A stretch of 64,000 nucleotides of DNA from the NCBI RefSeq assembly GCF_029867415.1, contig NW_026705567.1, positions 372,001 to 436,000 on the forward strand. The letters run 5' to 3'. The position numbers and the translations under genes were made by a program. Every line of letters starts with the position of its first letter. The first letter of the stretch is position 1. The DNA is from Vicia villosa (taxonomy: Eukaryota > Streptophyta > Magnoliopsida > Fabales > Fabaceae). Of the stretch, positions 45,272 through 58,476 are shown piece by piece. Under the pieces are notes generated by a model. That model was given only the letters and a program-made list of their open reading frames with translations. It had not been told where the DNA came from and ran no database searches.

Positions 45272-48200
45272 TTAAAAGTTCTCTTTATGAAACTGAAATC
45301 GTGTTGATGTGTTTAAGCTAAACTCCTGACAAAGGCTCTTCAATGTTTTTGTAAGAGTAGGACTTCCACAATAAAATACACCTGAATCAAGAAAACAGCA
45401 TATAAAATTTTCGATTTCTCAAATCTAATAGAGCTTTAGAATTTCACTAAGCATTATAGTTATTCATACCGATACGAGAGCTTTGATGCGTTGAAGCTAA
45501 CTGAGAGAAGACTTTTTTCCAGTTTGGTCTTGCAAAATGTGTTCTTATCTGACATATGGTAAATAACATCATAGTAACAAACCTTAATCTTTGGTTGCAT
45601 GATGAAAAAATGATATTAACTAGAAATGAGAACTAAATCGAGACATACCCGGCTTTCTGAAACTACGTCTACTCCATTTTTAGCATGTTGCAACTTCTGA
45701 ATCATGGCAATAAGTGCAGACCTTGCATCGCCTTCCTCGTAGACACTAGTCAAATAGTTATGCATTTCTATAACACCCTGCATTGTTAAAATACGCGTTA
45801 AATTTCTATATTCGTGTAAACCGAGGTAACAGGATAAGGAAAAAAAGATTGGTACTAAATCTCACATCACGGTCATATTCGGCAATATCATCCATGACAC
45901 CTTTGAACCATTCAAATGAAGCTTGTTCCCTCGTTACCCAATAGAAATATGCTCTTTCGGGACCTTTTTTTTCTTCATCGGAACGATTACTACTATTGAA
46001 GGATTCCATCTCAAAAAGTGTCTGTTATGTTAACGTCGTGAATTAGTACTTTGTACGTAATATATAAATATACAACCAACAAAAGAGTATATAAAACTTC
46101 GGTGTCAGACATGACATAAACACAAACACGGATACTAGACACGTTACTAAAATGTAGACATTGGTAATACTATGTCTATGTCAAACATGTCTTCAATCTA
46201 AAGTATCGGACGAATTGACCATTTGTCACTTACTTGCGGAGGACTTTCCATCTTCATATGGTTCAAGATATCTTTTAAAATACTGATCATTGGTGTCGCG
46301 CCGATTCCTAGACCTATGAGCAAGAGTACATCATAATGCCTATAGCTTTGTGCTGGTGCTCCATAGGGTCCTTTGATGAGGATCTTTGGATATTTGATGC
46401 TACAAAGAGTAGAATAATATGATTGCATATATACATAACATTATAGAAAAATCAGAATCAAGATTTTTTATTTACCTTGGTTTTGATTGGTCAATACTTG
46501 TATTTGCTCTAGTTTCCATCCTGATTAGGCTTCCCCTTCTTGGTTGTGCACTCTCAGGCTCACAAGCCTGCATGTGTAAAATTATAGTAAATAATATACA
46601 ACTAGATGTTCAATAATTATCATATTTTTAAGGATAAATATGTTTCTAGTGCCGATAAAATATTCATTTTTTTTAATTTAACTCGCGATTAAAAATTCAT
46701 CAAGTTTAGTCCTATCTTTTATTAAAAAAATAGGTGCTTTTAGTTCGTTAGTAGCAATGTAGTCAAGAACGAGATCTTAAGTAGGTTGACCACGCCGGCG
46801 ATGAAAACGATCATTCTCTGATTAGCACTCTCTAGCATCCTTAGTACGTAAGATCATATGATCCAGGACTCGATCTTGACTACACTGCTCTGTAGGGACT
46901 AAAAATGTTGAAACATTTTAAAGGGATTAAACTTGAAAGAACCATATTTTATACACAAACATCACCTTTGCAAATATGTTTCTAAGTTCTGTAGTCCAAT
47001 CTCCCAAGGTTCTTATATGAACACTCAAGTAATCGTCTCCCGGTGCAGAGGTAATGGAGAATGGATGCCTGTAAAAAAACAGTAAGTTCGGTTATCCTAA
47101 GTAAAAGTATTTTTTTTCCGAAAAAGTAAACTTTTGTGAACAAAATATCATTCAAGCAAATCATGATTACCATTCATAACTCGATATATCCGGACACTTG
47201 ACAAAAAGGTACATTCCACTTTTATACTTGAACCCTGACGGCTTTGTCATGTATAGCGCTAGCACGTTTCCTGTGTATATTATCGCCTGAAATTTTCATC
47301 TCTTAAGATTATTTTCATGTTTTGTTATATATAAAATTCAAGAAGAAGAAGAAGCCGTTGAAACAGACCTTAATGACGCTCACGCGCTGATCTTTACCCT
47401 TAAAAGACGGATGAGTTCTCTCAAACGCGTAGAGCAGTAATGGAACTATAAGGTACATCCATGTCTGCATAAACAGGTTATCGTTATTGTTTCGTGATAT
47501 ACTACTTGGTAGAAAGTGTTGTCAAAATAACGAAATTTGAACAAACTGCTATTTTTTGCAATCCGCGATTGACAGCACTAGTATACTCAATGCGTTAAAT
47601 AAGTTACAAGAGCTTCGCTTACCGTCTTGTTTTTCCATTCCTTGGTGAGAAATAGAAAGTAGCCATGAATGATGAGGAGAATATAAGCCAGAATAAGCAA
47701 ATGATGCGCATACCAAAACGAATTGAAGCCGGCCAAATGATGCAACGGCGAAGGCAACTTGACAACGCTTTTTCGGAAATGAGGTGTTGCCAAAGTGAAA
47801 GTAAAAGCCATAATCAAGACTATGAAAATTCCAGTCACACCAGGAGTACTTTCAACAAGGGTAAGGTAATCAGGCTGGCGATAATTAAAACTGGATCCAA
47901 TAGTCGCCATGAACTTTTCGGTCGGACAAGAAACTATCCTCGGAAAATCACAAGTCACATGGATTACTACATGGATGGCAGTCCCTATAACTACACCAAT
48001 TGCAATAACAATGTGAAAGTGTATGTTATCGTCGAAAGGGATGATTTGACTAAGAAACGATCCTCGTAGCATCGTAAGCGTTCTTCTACACATTGTAAGG
48101 ACGATTAACGCCATGTTGAATTTGAGAGTCTCGGCCGCACCCTTTGCTAAACAAACACATGATCCCATTACTTCATATGCTGGTTTTTCCTTGTATTGAA

Positions 48201-49855
48201 GAAACTTCCAAACGAAAAGGATCAAGTTTACGGCTAACCAAAGTACGACTATCCATATTTTTTTCCATTTGTCGTGCACAAATTCGGTTGTTTTGGAGAT
48301 GAATTTTCTAACAGGAGTTCTGTACTTGCCTGGTATCATAGCTCGAGTTAATGTTTCGGTTCTGTTACTAAGTTTCGTAGTGCCATCTTCTGCACTAACC
48401 ATTTCCTTTAGTAGAGTTTCAAGCTGCCACATCTATTTAAACAAGAACAGATTAATGAGTATACAAAAGATGAAAGTTTCAAGAAAAGATTAATACTTTT
48501 CGGCTTTTAATTCTAACCTCTATATATCCATTATGATCTGGATCAAGCTCTTCCATGATCAAAGCCGCATATGCAGAAGCTTGATCTTTGAGATTTCCCA
48601 ACTTATTTGCAGAAGCACTCAACACTATAACCTTTTACACAAAAACAGTTAGAATTTTGTTTCACATAATTTTAAAAAAAGAAAGCAACGTAGCAGCGAC
48701 GCGTGTTGATGTCTGTCTGATACGGACACGGCCTTAATACTTGCTATAACATACAGACACCTTGATTTTTAATTTTTTTTTTACCGATGTGTGTGTCTGA
48801 GGGTATCGTGTCCATGTCTGTGTCAGTACTTCATAGAAAAAAAAGAAGATAAAACGGTAAAATTATAATTTACATGATCTCAGATACTCACCTCCCTAAC
48901 CTCCTCTTCGGATAACCTACCATCTCCATTCTTGTCACACCTGAAAAAGACTTTAGTTCATATATACAACTCCATTCAATATAAAGTTATTCGATTAACA
49001 TGCAAAAGACGGTAGTTCATCTGGTTTGAGCTAAATGTTAAAAGAGTTGAAGAAGCTAAAAGACCAGGGTTCAAAGTTCAAACCTCGAAGAAAGAAGAAA
49101 ACACTAATTAACAAACAATATCGGATCACGAAATTTCACTATCATTATCATACAAAAGATATCTACATACATAAATTAAGTTACATGTATGTGTGTGTGT
49201 ATAGTCCTTACATGTCAAAGAACACTTGAAGTCTTGATTCAAGATCTTTAGTAGTCATATCCTCCCAAAAAACTCTAACTTGATTCAAAGTAATTCCATT
49301 TTCTACACTTATATTCCTTCTCCTAGCCAATGCCTCATAGAGTTCTCCTGCAAATTCCTTTGAATCTGCTCCCATACCTAAACACCATTGTTTCCAACAG
49401 TCATAACACAACCTTAGAACAAACAAACAACTAAAAACATCATAAACAAAAACCAAACAACATCATAAATCATTGTTACCAATGCATTGTCCAAATTTAT
49501 CTTTGTGCAGCATTCCATCAACTGCATGTTGAGTAAAACGTTTCTCAATTGACCTCCATGCATCGCCTTCTTTTCCGGTAACCGTTCTATCGAGAAAACG
49601 TAAACCCTTAAGCCCTCTTGCAGCACCTGATTGCATCCTAACCATTTTGCCTCCATTGTTATTATTATGATTGTTGTTGTTTCTGTGTCTCACATTGCTA
49701 CCATTGTCGATAGAAGCTTCATTATCTGAGGCTTTTATAACCCTGCTTTCATTATTTTCATCCTTTTTAGAAACTTCCACAACATCAGGAGCAATCTCAA
49801 TGCTTTCAAGAATCCATGTCGATGATTCATCTGTACCTTGTTTTTCTGATGACAT
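45272..49855 (-). CDS. RBOH: Respiratory burst NADPH oxidase (RBOHH/J-like), 853 aa
   Basis: Plasma-membrane enzyme that moves electrons from NADPH to apoplastic oxygen to make superoxide. Fourteen exons close in phase: 49855-49480, 49377-49212, 48940-48892, 48631-48518, 48432-47623, 47464-47369, 47286-47171, 47068-46966, 46567-46476, 46399-46234, 46021-45866, 45777-45649, 45548-45470, 45381-45272. The cytosolic N-terminus has [20 protein letters not shown], then an EF-hand loop [12 protein letters not shown] at 183-194 and a second at 227-238 (DPDHNGYIE). The 270-codon exon holds the heme-binding membrane helices with paired histidines ([20 protein letters not shown]). FAD motif [22 protein letters not shown] motifs [16 protein letters not shown] and [12 protein letters not shown], and the end HKENF are intact. 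The start [10 protein letters not shown] resembles the pollen-type RBOHH/J clade. Confidence 0.95.
46629..46926. mobile_element. MITE relic in RBOH intron 8
   Basis: GGATAAATATGTTTCTAGTG at the left and TAGGGACTAAAAATG at the right echo the ends of the MULE-type MITE at 31255. An internal inverted pair (GTAGTCAAGAACGAGATCTT / ACTCGATCTTGACTAC) is present. Ends are degraded and no target duplication was found. Confidence 0.5.
48690..48835. repeat. Dispersed GTGTCTGATACGGACAC-type repeat in RBOH intron 4
   Basis: GTCTGTCTGATACGGACACG and the inverse-like GTATCGTGTCCATGTCTGTG occur about 75 bp apart. Related sequence is seen at about 46100-46195 in intron 10 and at about 18690-18760 in the WOX3 intron. 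It is a small interspersed repeat family. Confidence 0.5.
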
Positions 49856-49944
49856 CAATGAAAAAGATTGTCCACAAAGGTTTGTTTATTTAGGTGAATT
49901 TGAGAGGAAGGGTATTAGAGGGAAAGATGAATCAGTCAAAGTAG

Positions 49945-50012
49945 GAATTTGGGAGAGGGAGAGAGAAAGAAGAGTATGGAATTTTTGTTGTGTTATTGGT
50001 TTGCTAATTATA
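49945..50012 (-). promoter_or_regulatory. RBOH core promoter: Y patch and weak TATA
   Basis: The minus strand has TCTTTCTCTCTCCCTCTCCC about 95-120 bp upstream of the ATG (a plant Y patch) and CTATAATTA about 150 bp upstream. Confidence 0.4.
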
Positions 50013-50055
50013 GGAAAATTGGTTGATAATAATACAACACTTGTGTCTTTTTGGT

Positions 50056-50699
50056 CTCCAACCAATTAACTATATGCAACAACCAACACAATCAAAATAA
50101 AATTATTACATGCATACTATATAAACATGTATTTTCTTTGCACATGTTTTTCTCTCGCCAATGCAATACTCCTACTCTTATTTATGTTTATTTTTTTATA
50201 AAGTCCACTTGTATATCACCACCTTTATTTTTAATTATTATATAATGTTGATTAAGCAACTTTTTGGACCGTTCACAAGGTTCGTGGAGAAAGACACACC
50301 CTCGAGCGAAATGGCATGCGGAGTAGGTAGATCTTTGTTATAATAAGAAGCAGGCAAAGACAAGTCTGTCTTCCGATACATCAACCATCGTCTAATACAA
50401 TCTGATGGCTCACACAATACGCCAATGACATGCGAGCAACTGCTCTTATTATATAAGATTAAAGTGCGTCATTTTAGGTTTTCAAATTCATTCTCCCTTA
50501 CACATTACTTCAGATGTCTCTCACTGACTTGACGTTCTAGTACTATCCTTATAGGTCATACCCCTAGTCACTACATTAGAATTACTAATCCATAATAACA
50601 AAATACAATTTTCCTACACCAGTTATCATTTCTAGTTCTCAATAGAATAGTGGCGCCGTATGTGAAAACATTTCAGGCCTTTTCGTTCAACAAATCTAC
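50056..50699. other. Intergenic, upstream of RBOH
   Basis: No gene or repeat end recognised. Confidence 0.5.
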
Positions 50700-51014
50700 T
50701 AGGGGTGAAAAAATGAGTTCGACCTACTGGACATGCGTGTTTCGCTCGCACTCTTTCGCTGGACGGATCAAGGTTTTAAACTCGCGTCCTTTAAATATAC
50801 CTACCCTGCCCAACTCTATTTTTTTACGAGCGCAGGCATTAACATAAAATTGTGCAATTTTAAAGTTTTAAAGATGCATTTCTCATATATTTGTATGGTT
50901 AGGCAAAGGTTTTAGGCATGCACCTTCAACAATATCTGCCTGCCCCGTTTATTTTTTTGTGAATCATTGCATGATTGACCTAAATGGCGCAGACATCCCT
51001 GTTTTCCACCCCTA
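50700..51014. mobile_element. TIR element, 315 bp (hAT-like MITE)
   Basis: TAGGGGTGAAAA at the left and TTTTCCACCCCTA at the right are inverted repeats. Flanks AAATCTAC and AAATCCAA are close to an 8-bp duplication. The end sequence is close to that of the element at 399, so they may belong to one superfamily. Confidence 0.65.
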
Positions 51015-51399
51015 AAATCCAACAACATCCTCACCATGGCGAAACATTACATCAACGTCCTAATCTACTTGTTATACTTATACATGCAGTGTCCCCTAGT
51101 CTTCAGCTATTATAGGAGAATCTTTGAATACAGGGAGTCACAAACTTGCTAAACAACGTCTATAATCTAATGCACCAACATAGTTCACAATTTTTAGATA
51201 AAAGGATTCTCAAGATTGAAGAAAATCTTTAATAAGCTTCACAAAGAGACAATATTATACGAGAGGCAGCCTCTTGAGGTGATCAGGCCGGTGGGCTAGA
51301 GACAATTCACAATGGGACAACTATGCCAGGAAGAGAAGTCTTGAAGTCTCCAACTCGCGATCGGTACCAAGGACAAAGCAGTAAGCTTACTTATCCCGA

Positions 51400-51750
51400 G
51401 ATTCTCCGCCATCAACATTCACTGGCACGTCATACTTGAAAAATGGAAAGATATGACGTAGACGTTCCAACTTTGTTGAAAAAGAAAAACTCTTTGTTCT
51501 TCCGCATATCCTTGACAGTAGGGCCAAGATCTCTGAAGAAGCATCCAAATTTGTAGAGCTATGATGGAACCAAAAATCCATATGGGCATGTTGAGTATGT
51601 AGACATTATGGTGGATAACTACCATGCTCAAAGGATGATGAAGTGCAAACTCTTTGCACTAACCCTAACTTAAAGTCGCGTTGATGTTGTTCTAAACCTT
51701 TCGAGAGAGGAGTATAGATTCGTGGAAGGATCTCAATGACACATTCACAT
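51400..51750 (+). pseudogene. Degenerate Ty3/gypsy gag fragment
   Basis: One plus frame reads SYDGTKNPYGHVEYVDIMVD, then NYHAQRMMKCKLFALTLT, which follows the common gypsy Gag pattern YDGTxDPxxHxxxY...CKxFxxTL. Stops and frame shifts surround it. Confidence 0.5.
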
Positions 51751-51834
51751 CCCAATTTTCCACTTGAAAGTGACAACCCATGACTATAGGGGAAAAAACT
51801 TCTTACACACAAATTTCTAACCCATTTGTATTTT

Positions 51835-53567
51835 AATAATATTATTGTTTATTTTTTACTAGACTTAGTTTTTTATTTTATTTCTATGTTTGTTAAACTT
51901 TATTTCATAGTTAGACCCATATAATTTTACTAAAGTTTCATGATAACTTTAGTGTGAAACATGGTTTCATCATTACTTCTATATTACCTTTAGTTTAACT
52001 TAAGTAAAAGTAATATCTTACTTTATATATTCCATCTTTTTTTTTTTTCTTTGGGTAAAAAGTTATTAGAAATCTACAAATGCCATTTTCTAGGAAATTT
52101 CAATACCGAGTGGTGGTTATCAACAACCATGTAATATTTTATTATGTTGTTATTATTAGTGTTTTCAATTCATGAGAGTTCTCTTAACAAAAAACAATGG
52201 AAGAATGTTTTGTTGGGTAATTGACTTTGGAAATTTGGACTTTAATTCCTCTAATTTTAATTTTTTTTATCAACAATTGGTTAGAAGCTTCATCATTATA
52301 TAATCAAAACGTTTATTTACTAAGTCACTTTATGTAATAGTTTTAAATTAATATGAGAGATTCGACGTGCTAGCATTATACCTAACCCATGTTTGATCCA
52401 GCTCAAAGTTGAATTGCAGTAATATTATAAGTAAAGTTAAATATATTGCATGGTTCATATCATGAAATCACGACTACCATGTAGTACAGTGGTTAATTAA
52501 TTTAATATTTCTACTTGAAGGGATATTTGTTTTTTAAATTATACAATAATTTGAGTTCAAATTTCCGAGTCTTAATCTGATTAATAGTTATTTTAATGAC
52601 TTTATAATTTTTTGATAAGTGACTTTTTTAATTTTAAAAATTCACAAACAATCAAACTCGTTAATCTTACAACCATTTAATTTATCTTTTATCTTTTAGG
52701 GTCTTTTGTTTCTGTTTTATTTTAAAATAATTTTTATAATATTATATATTTTTTATAAAGAATTATTTAAAATTTTCAAACAAAAATTGATTTGAATAAC
52801 TTTTTATAAAATGTTAAATTATGTATTTTATCATTTTAGAATAACCTTTTGTTTTTATATCAAAGTTTTAAAAAATTATTTAAATTTGAAGTTATTTTAA
52901 ATAATTTTTAATAAAAATTATTTTTCATAGATATTTTTTTAAAAAATTATATGTTTAAACTATACTTTAATTTTTAAGTAATATATATTTATATTACCAG
53001 CGGTCAAGTTTAGACTTTAAAATTTAAATTTCTAAAAAATAAATTAAAAAATATTTTATTATTTTAAGAAAATTTTCATAAAAATTAGTTTTTGAAAATA
53101 TTAAGAAAGTTTTTTTTTAAAGTTAAAAAAGGGCCTTAGTCTATGGCTTGGCTAAGAAAAAAAAAAAGTCTCATTTCTATATATATGTATATCATATTCA
53201 AATATTTTGATATACAATAAGGTTATTTGATTGACCAAAAAGAAATGTAATTTAAGTCTCTAATTTTTATGATCAATGAAAAATATAAAACCGTTTACAT
53301 CAGCAGTTTTAAAATATCTATCCTATAGATTTAACCACCTAATACCTAAATAGAATACTTCGGTTGTTAATGTCATCCTACTCCTACAACTAGCTTACAA
53401 TAATCTTTTTAATGACTCGAAAATTTTTCAACAGTTAATATATGAAAATTCTTATTTTATATAAAAACTTCTATTTCTTGCTATTGTGTCATGACAAATA
53501 TATTATTAAAACTTAAAAGATCAAATAGTAATATGAATACTCTGAAACATACAAAAAAAAAAAAGGA
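51835..53567. other. AT-rich intergenic DNA
   Basis: No gene or recognised repeat end. Very AT-rich from 52500 to 53500. Confidence 0.6.
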
Positions 53568-53572
53568 AAGAG

Positions 53573-53805
53573 TGTTATGAAATTAACCAAAACAATAGAG
53601 AGATCAAAGAGAGGTAGAGAAGAAAGAGAGCAATATTATCTTATCTTATTTTAAGTGTGCTTTACATTGTAATATAAGTCTCTATTTATAGGACTCAAGG
53701 GAGATACAAAAACACACATATTAAACACATATTAAGTATGGAATAGGAAGATGAAGAACTAGGAGATGGATGTACATGCATCCACTAACATAAATATTCA
53801 TAACA
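53573..53805 (-). repeat. 3' LTR of the copia element (233 bp)
   Basis: TGTTATGAAATT to ATTCATAACA on the plus strand, with TG...CA ends. Nearly identical to the split 5' LTR, so the element is fairly young despite the broken pol. Confidence 0.9.
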
Positions 53806-54129
53806 CTCCCCCTTGGATGTCCATTGAGGATATGCCTCGTTAAAACCTTACTAGAAAAAACCCAGTGGGAAAAATTCTATTGAAGGAAAAAGAGTACAAT
53901 ATCCTTTGAATGTGAATTGTCTCGTTAAAAACCTTACCAGGAAAACCCAATGGGACAAAACCATGGTGAAGGAAAAAAGAGTGCAAAACATATGTATTTC
54001 TCCCCCTCATACAGACATTTACATGTGAGACGATATTCTTTGTAGTCGTTGCTTAAAATGTCTTCTTCATAGTGACTTCATGTAGTGGTAATAGTTATGC
54101 AGGATTTTATGAAGTTGTTGCCATGATTT

Positions 54130-55800
54130 CTTTCATAGATCTCCATGAAATGGTTGTACCATCACATGTAAATAAATAACCTCTTTCTGATCTACCATTG
54201 TGAGAATCTGACAAGTAACCTGCATCTCTAAGATAACGAAGTATATGTTTGACCGCTTTCCAATTTCTTCGTGTAGGTGAATAATTCTATCTTACTTATA
54301 GATTGACCGCAAATGATTTATCATGATGTGTATATTTAGCAAGGTGCATTAGTACTCCAATTTCACTAAGATATGGTACTTCATAACCAAGCAATTTTTA
54401 TCCTTTTCTCGAGGCCTAAAAAGATCTTTCTCGACATCTATTGATCTATTAACCATATTGGAGTAGGCAACATGTGACATTTGTCCATATAGAATCATTT
54501 CAACACTTTTTTATATAGCCTTCTTGATGTACAAATATTCTTTTGTCCAAATGCTCAATTTGCAAACCTAGACATATTTTGTCTTTTCTAGATCCTTCAT
54601 CTCAAACTCTTTATTTAAGCAATTTATAGCTTTTGGAAGCTCTTCAGGAGTTCCAATAATATGTATGTCATGCCCATAGATAACTATTATTGCAAATTAT
54701 TTTCCACATCATTTTATGAAAATACAAGTACAAATTGAATTATTTGTATATTCATCATTTAATAGATATTCACTGAGGCGATTATACCACATGCATCCAG
54801 ATTCTTTCAGCCCATAGAGAGACTTGTTCAATTTGATGTAGTAGTTTTATCGAGATCCACAATTACGTGCCTCTAGTATATTGAACCCTTCATGGAGTTT
54901 CATGTAAATGTCACTATTAAGTGAACCATGTAAATAAGATGTCATTACATCCATCATGTTCAAATTAAGCCCTTCATGTGTTACAAGGCTAATTAATTAT
55001 CAAAAATCGATTGAATCCACTACAGGTGAATATGTTTTATCAAAATCAATATTAGGTCTTTGTGAAAATCATTGAGCAATAAATCAAACTTTATATCATT
55101 CTTATTTTTCTTTTTCACAAAAACTCATTTATATCACATTAGTTTCACACCTTGAGGTGTTCGGACTACAGGTCCAAAAGCGAGTTACTTGTAAAGTGAG
55201 TTTAATTCTTCTTCAATTGAATATATTTATTTTGGCCAATTCTCACTTAGTCTACAATCTTTAATAGATTTTGACTCGCGATCCTCGTTATCATTGATCA
55301 CTTTTAGCACGATATTGTATGCAAAGACATTATAAATATTGACTTTATTTGGTTATCTCAATTTCGGTTCCATTCCATTTCATCCATGACATAATTTATC
55401 GAGATCTCTTTATTTCATATTTCAAGTACTTGATTTGTTCTTCTGGAACTGAAAATTAAATTAGGTCAAAGTGCTCTTAACATTTTCATATCCTCACTTG
55501 GGTCATCTTTAGTTTCTTTTCTTAGTAGAGGACTTTTAACATTGGAACCGACTTTCATACCACGCTTCAGGTGTCGCAACATCTCATTTGCAATATTATA
55601 TTATCCAATAGGAGAATCCACTTTGAGTGTAGTATTATCAACTGATAATTTATTTCATAAACTTTGCAAATGAATAATATTTTGAACTTTTGGTTCATAT
55701 TGATTTGTACGAGGATCAAGACAACAATGTATTTTAACTTGTTCATTTGAACTTCTTGTTCATGATTTAAGCTGTTCATTTCCCTCCCCCTAATATTGGG
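54130..55800 (-). pseudogene. Copia reverse transcriptase / RNase H (broken)
   Basis: Minus-strand pieces read LNMMDVMTSYLHGSLNSDIY, KLNKSLYGLKESGCMWYNRL, GTPEELPKAINCLNKEFEMK and GQMSHVAYSNMV. The catalytic YVDD-type box is changed to YGHD, and multiple stops interrupt the frame. The RNase H part at 54400-54130 is also broken. Cannot encode an active polymerase. Confidence 0.85.
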
Positions 55801-56839
55801 AAAATTAATTTATCGAGTGATAATCAGCCTACTGGGCTGCAATCAAGTATTTTATTATTTTCTCAAATTATATCCTCAAAACTGAGAGTCATATTAATTA
55901 TATTTTTCCAATATTCTATCATGACTCATCTTAATGCATTATATTGGAGCAATTGAAATATACACAACACATCCAAATGTTCATTTAGATGAGAAGTATT
56001 AGAATAAATTAGGGAGAACTAAGATATATTATCTTGTTGGCTTAATGCGAATAAATATCTTAATATCATACTTTGGGTGTTTCAAATATATAATTTAGAA
56101 TTGATGATCTCATAAGTATCAACCAAATAATTAACTTTAGACGTCTAAAGAATGGATCTTCGGGTCCATTTTCTTTTTATGAACATATATTACATGATAT
56201 TCAATATCAATTTTAATAATATATGTGATACTTATACAGGAATTTCTATAAAAAAATCTAGAAAAACAAGATCTTAGTCTAATTAGTTGAGAAAATAATT
56301 TCACAAACTTCTGGTTGTGAGTAGAGACATATGCATGATATTTTAGTCGATGCAACAATTAATGTCATACAAACGTAATTTCTCAAATTTTTATTTTCCT
56401 TTAGAAACACATAAATATTGATTGGATTGAAGAAACTTCTGGTTCTTCAATACAAATTATTCGCATCATATTATATCCGAGATGACCCAATCGGTTTTAC
56501 CAACGACACATTTAAGTCTAATTTGTAAACTACTGGTTTACAATGACATGTGCTTCAATTGTACTAATATAAGTGTAGTACAAGCCCGGAGAAAAAGACG
56601 GTAGCTTTTCTATTACACATTTTCTGTCTAAATTGTGTTGTGTAATACAAAGATATTCGATACCTCCAATATAAGTCGAAACTAATATAATAGTATTTCA
56701 TTATTAAACACTTTAATCAAATACATTCATATGAACATATGATCATATAATTATCAAACAATTATCCCTTATAAAATTAAACATATTTAATCATACAATA
56801 TTATATCACTAAAATTATATCGTCATGTAATTAATTTGA

Positions 56840-57440
56840 TTTACTATCCTTCAGGGATGGATAAGTTCTTCAGGAACTATAAAAATAATTTATTTTTCTA
56901 TCCTTCAGGGATGCTCGATAAGTTCTTCAGGAACTATATAAATAATTTGTTATAAACAATAATCTAAATAATATATATAACCATCCTTCTGGGATGCGTT
57001 AAAATCATTTGTGTCATTTTTCTGGAATGACAATATTTTAATGAACATATTACAAATTATGAATTTTTAGATCGATACAACAACAAAAATTTATGAAATC
57101 CTTCTGTGATTCAATAATATTATAGATGCGACCTTTTAAAGGTGATTGAACGTTGAATTCTTCTGGAATTCATCAATTATTGATAAACACAATACTCGAT
57201 TAAACTCAATCTTTGAACAATAATTTGGAGTTAGTTTAATAATAATCTTTAGTTTTACAACTATCACATCACAAACTATTTCCATAAACAACGGTCAAGA
57301 AAAAGTATTCTTTGTGCAATCCTTCAGGGATGCTTGAATATTAAATTAACACTTTTATGTGTTAAAATTCAATTCCGGAAAAATATATAAAAATGCTTTA
57401 ATGTTAAATTCTTCCGGAATTTAACAAGAATGATCAAAGA
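56840..57440. repeat. Repeated TTCnnGAA palindromes in the copia leader
   Basis: The leader between gag and the 5' LTR holds a tandem duplication (ATCCTTCAGGGATG ... AAGTTCTTCAGGAACTATA twice, 56848-56940). Further copies read TTCTGGAATG, TTCTGGAATT, CTTCAGGGATG and TTCCGGAAT. The core is an inverted TTC/GAA pair. Confidence 0.7.
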
Positions 57441-57633
57441 AGTCTAATATTATTGTACAAGGAAAATCAATTTCTCTACAAAATATATAAAAAATAAACA
57501 TATTTATATGAAGAAAAAAATAGTAACAAAATCATGGATTATATTATATTGGTTCAAATATATTAAGATTAGGAAAATAACGTAGAACCTGGCTATATCA
57601 TTACTCGCGTTGTAGAGTATCGTGCTGATAACG

Positions 57634-57838
57634 TGTTATAAAATTAACCAAAACAATAGAGAGATCAAAGAGAGGTAGAGAAGAAAGAGAGCAATATTAT
57701 CTTATCTTATTTCAAGTGTGCTTTACATTGTAATATAAGTCTCTATTTATAGGACTCAAGGGAGATACAAAAACACACATATTAAACACATATTAAGTAT
57801 GGAATAGGAAGATGAAGAACTAGGAGATGGATGGACAT
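57634..57838 (-). repeat. 5' LTR of the copia element, left part
   Basis: Matches 53573-53778 of the 3' LTR almost base for base up to the GACAT at which the Ogre LTR is inserted; the rest resumes at 62517. Confidence 0.9.
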
Positions 57839-58371
57839 TGTTATACCCCAAAATTTGCCCGCATCTTTTTCAAGAAAACTCCAATCTAAAAATTTAGAGT
57901 CTCATATAATCATGGATTTTTATTTCAATAAATATCCTGACATGTGAAATACTTAGTTTTTAGAATTTTTCTTATACAGTATTTTGGCTTGCAGTTGAAT
58001 TTATTCTTACGCAAACGCCAAATACTGTTTATTACTTCACACATGCTATTTATCTATTTACAGATAAATAGTACTGACACAATTGGTACAGAGTTAAATC
58101 TTTTGCAGGCGCAGAATCAGGAAACTCAGACTGTACTGGTAACGAGTAGATTATTATTATCTTTTGTTTCCCATTAATTTTTGTACTATATTCCATTATT
58201 TTCAAAATCTTTTCAAATCTCTTTTTCAAAAATCAAATCCTAACTTTATTCTATACATCTCTCTTTTTCCCAACACTATCATACACTTTCTTTCAAAATC
58301 TTACTTCCACTCAAATTTTCCTTTTGTACGGAATCACTTCATTCCCCAACGTCTCTATCCTTCTTTCCATT

Positions 58372-58379
58372 CTATAAAT
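58372..58379 (+). promoter_or_regulatory. TATA box in the Ogre-type LTR
   Basis: CTATAAAT lies about 100 bp upstream of the small ORF start, followed by a CT/A-rich leader. This suits the LTR Pol II promoter. Confidence 0.55.
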
Positions 58380-58476
58380 TAAATACCTCTCCTTTTTCCA
58401 TAAAAATCTCACATCAAATTCTAACTCATCTCTCAAATTTCTACTTCATATCCATCCTTTCTTCTTCCCCGACAAA

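Noticed and set aside
47665..48069. 134-codon plus-strand frame
   Set aside because: It is the antisense shadow of the large RBOH membrane exon.
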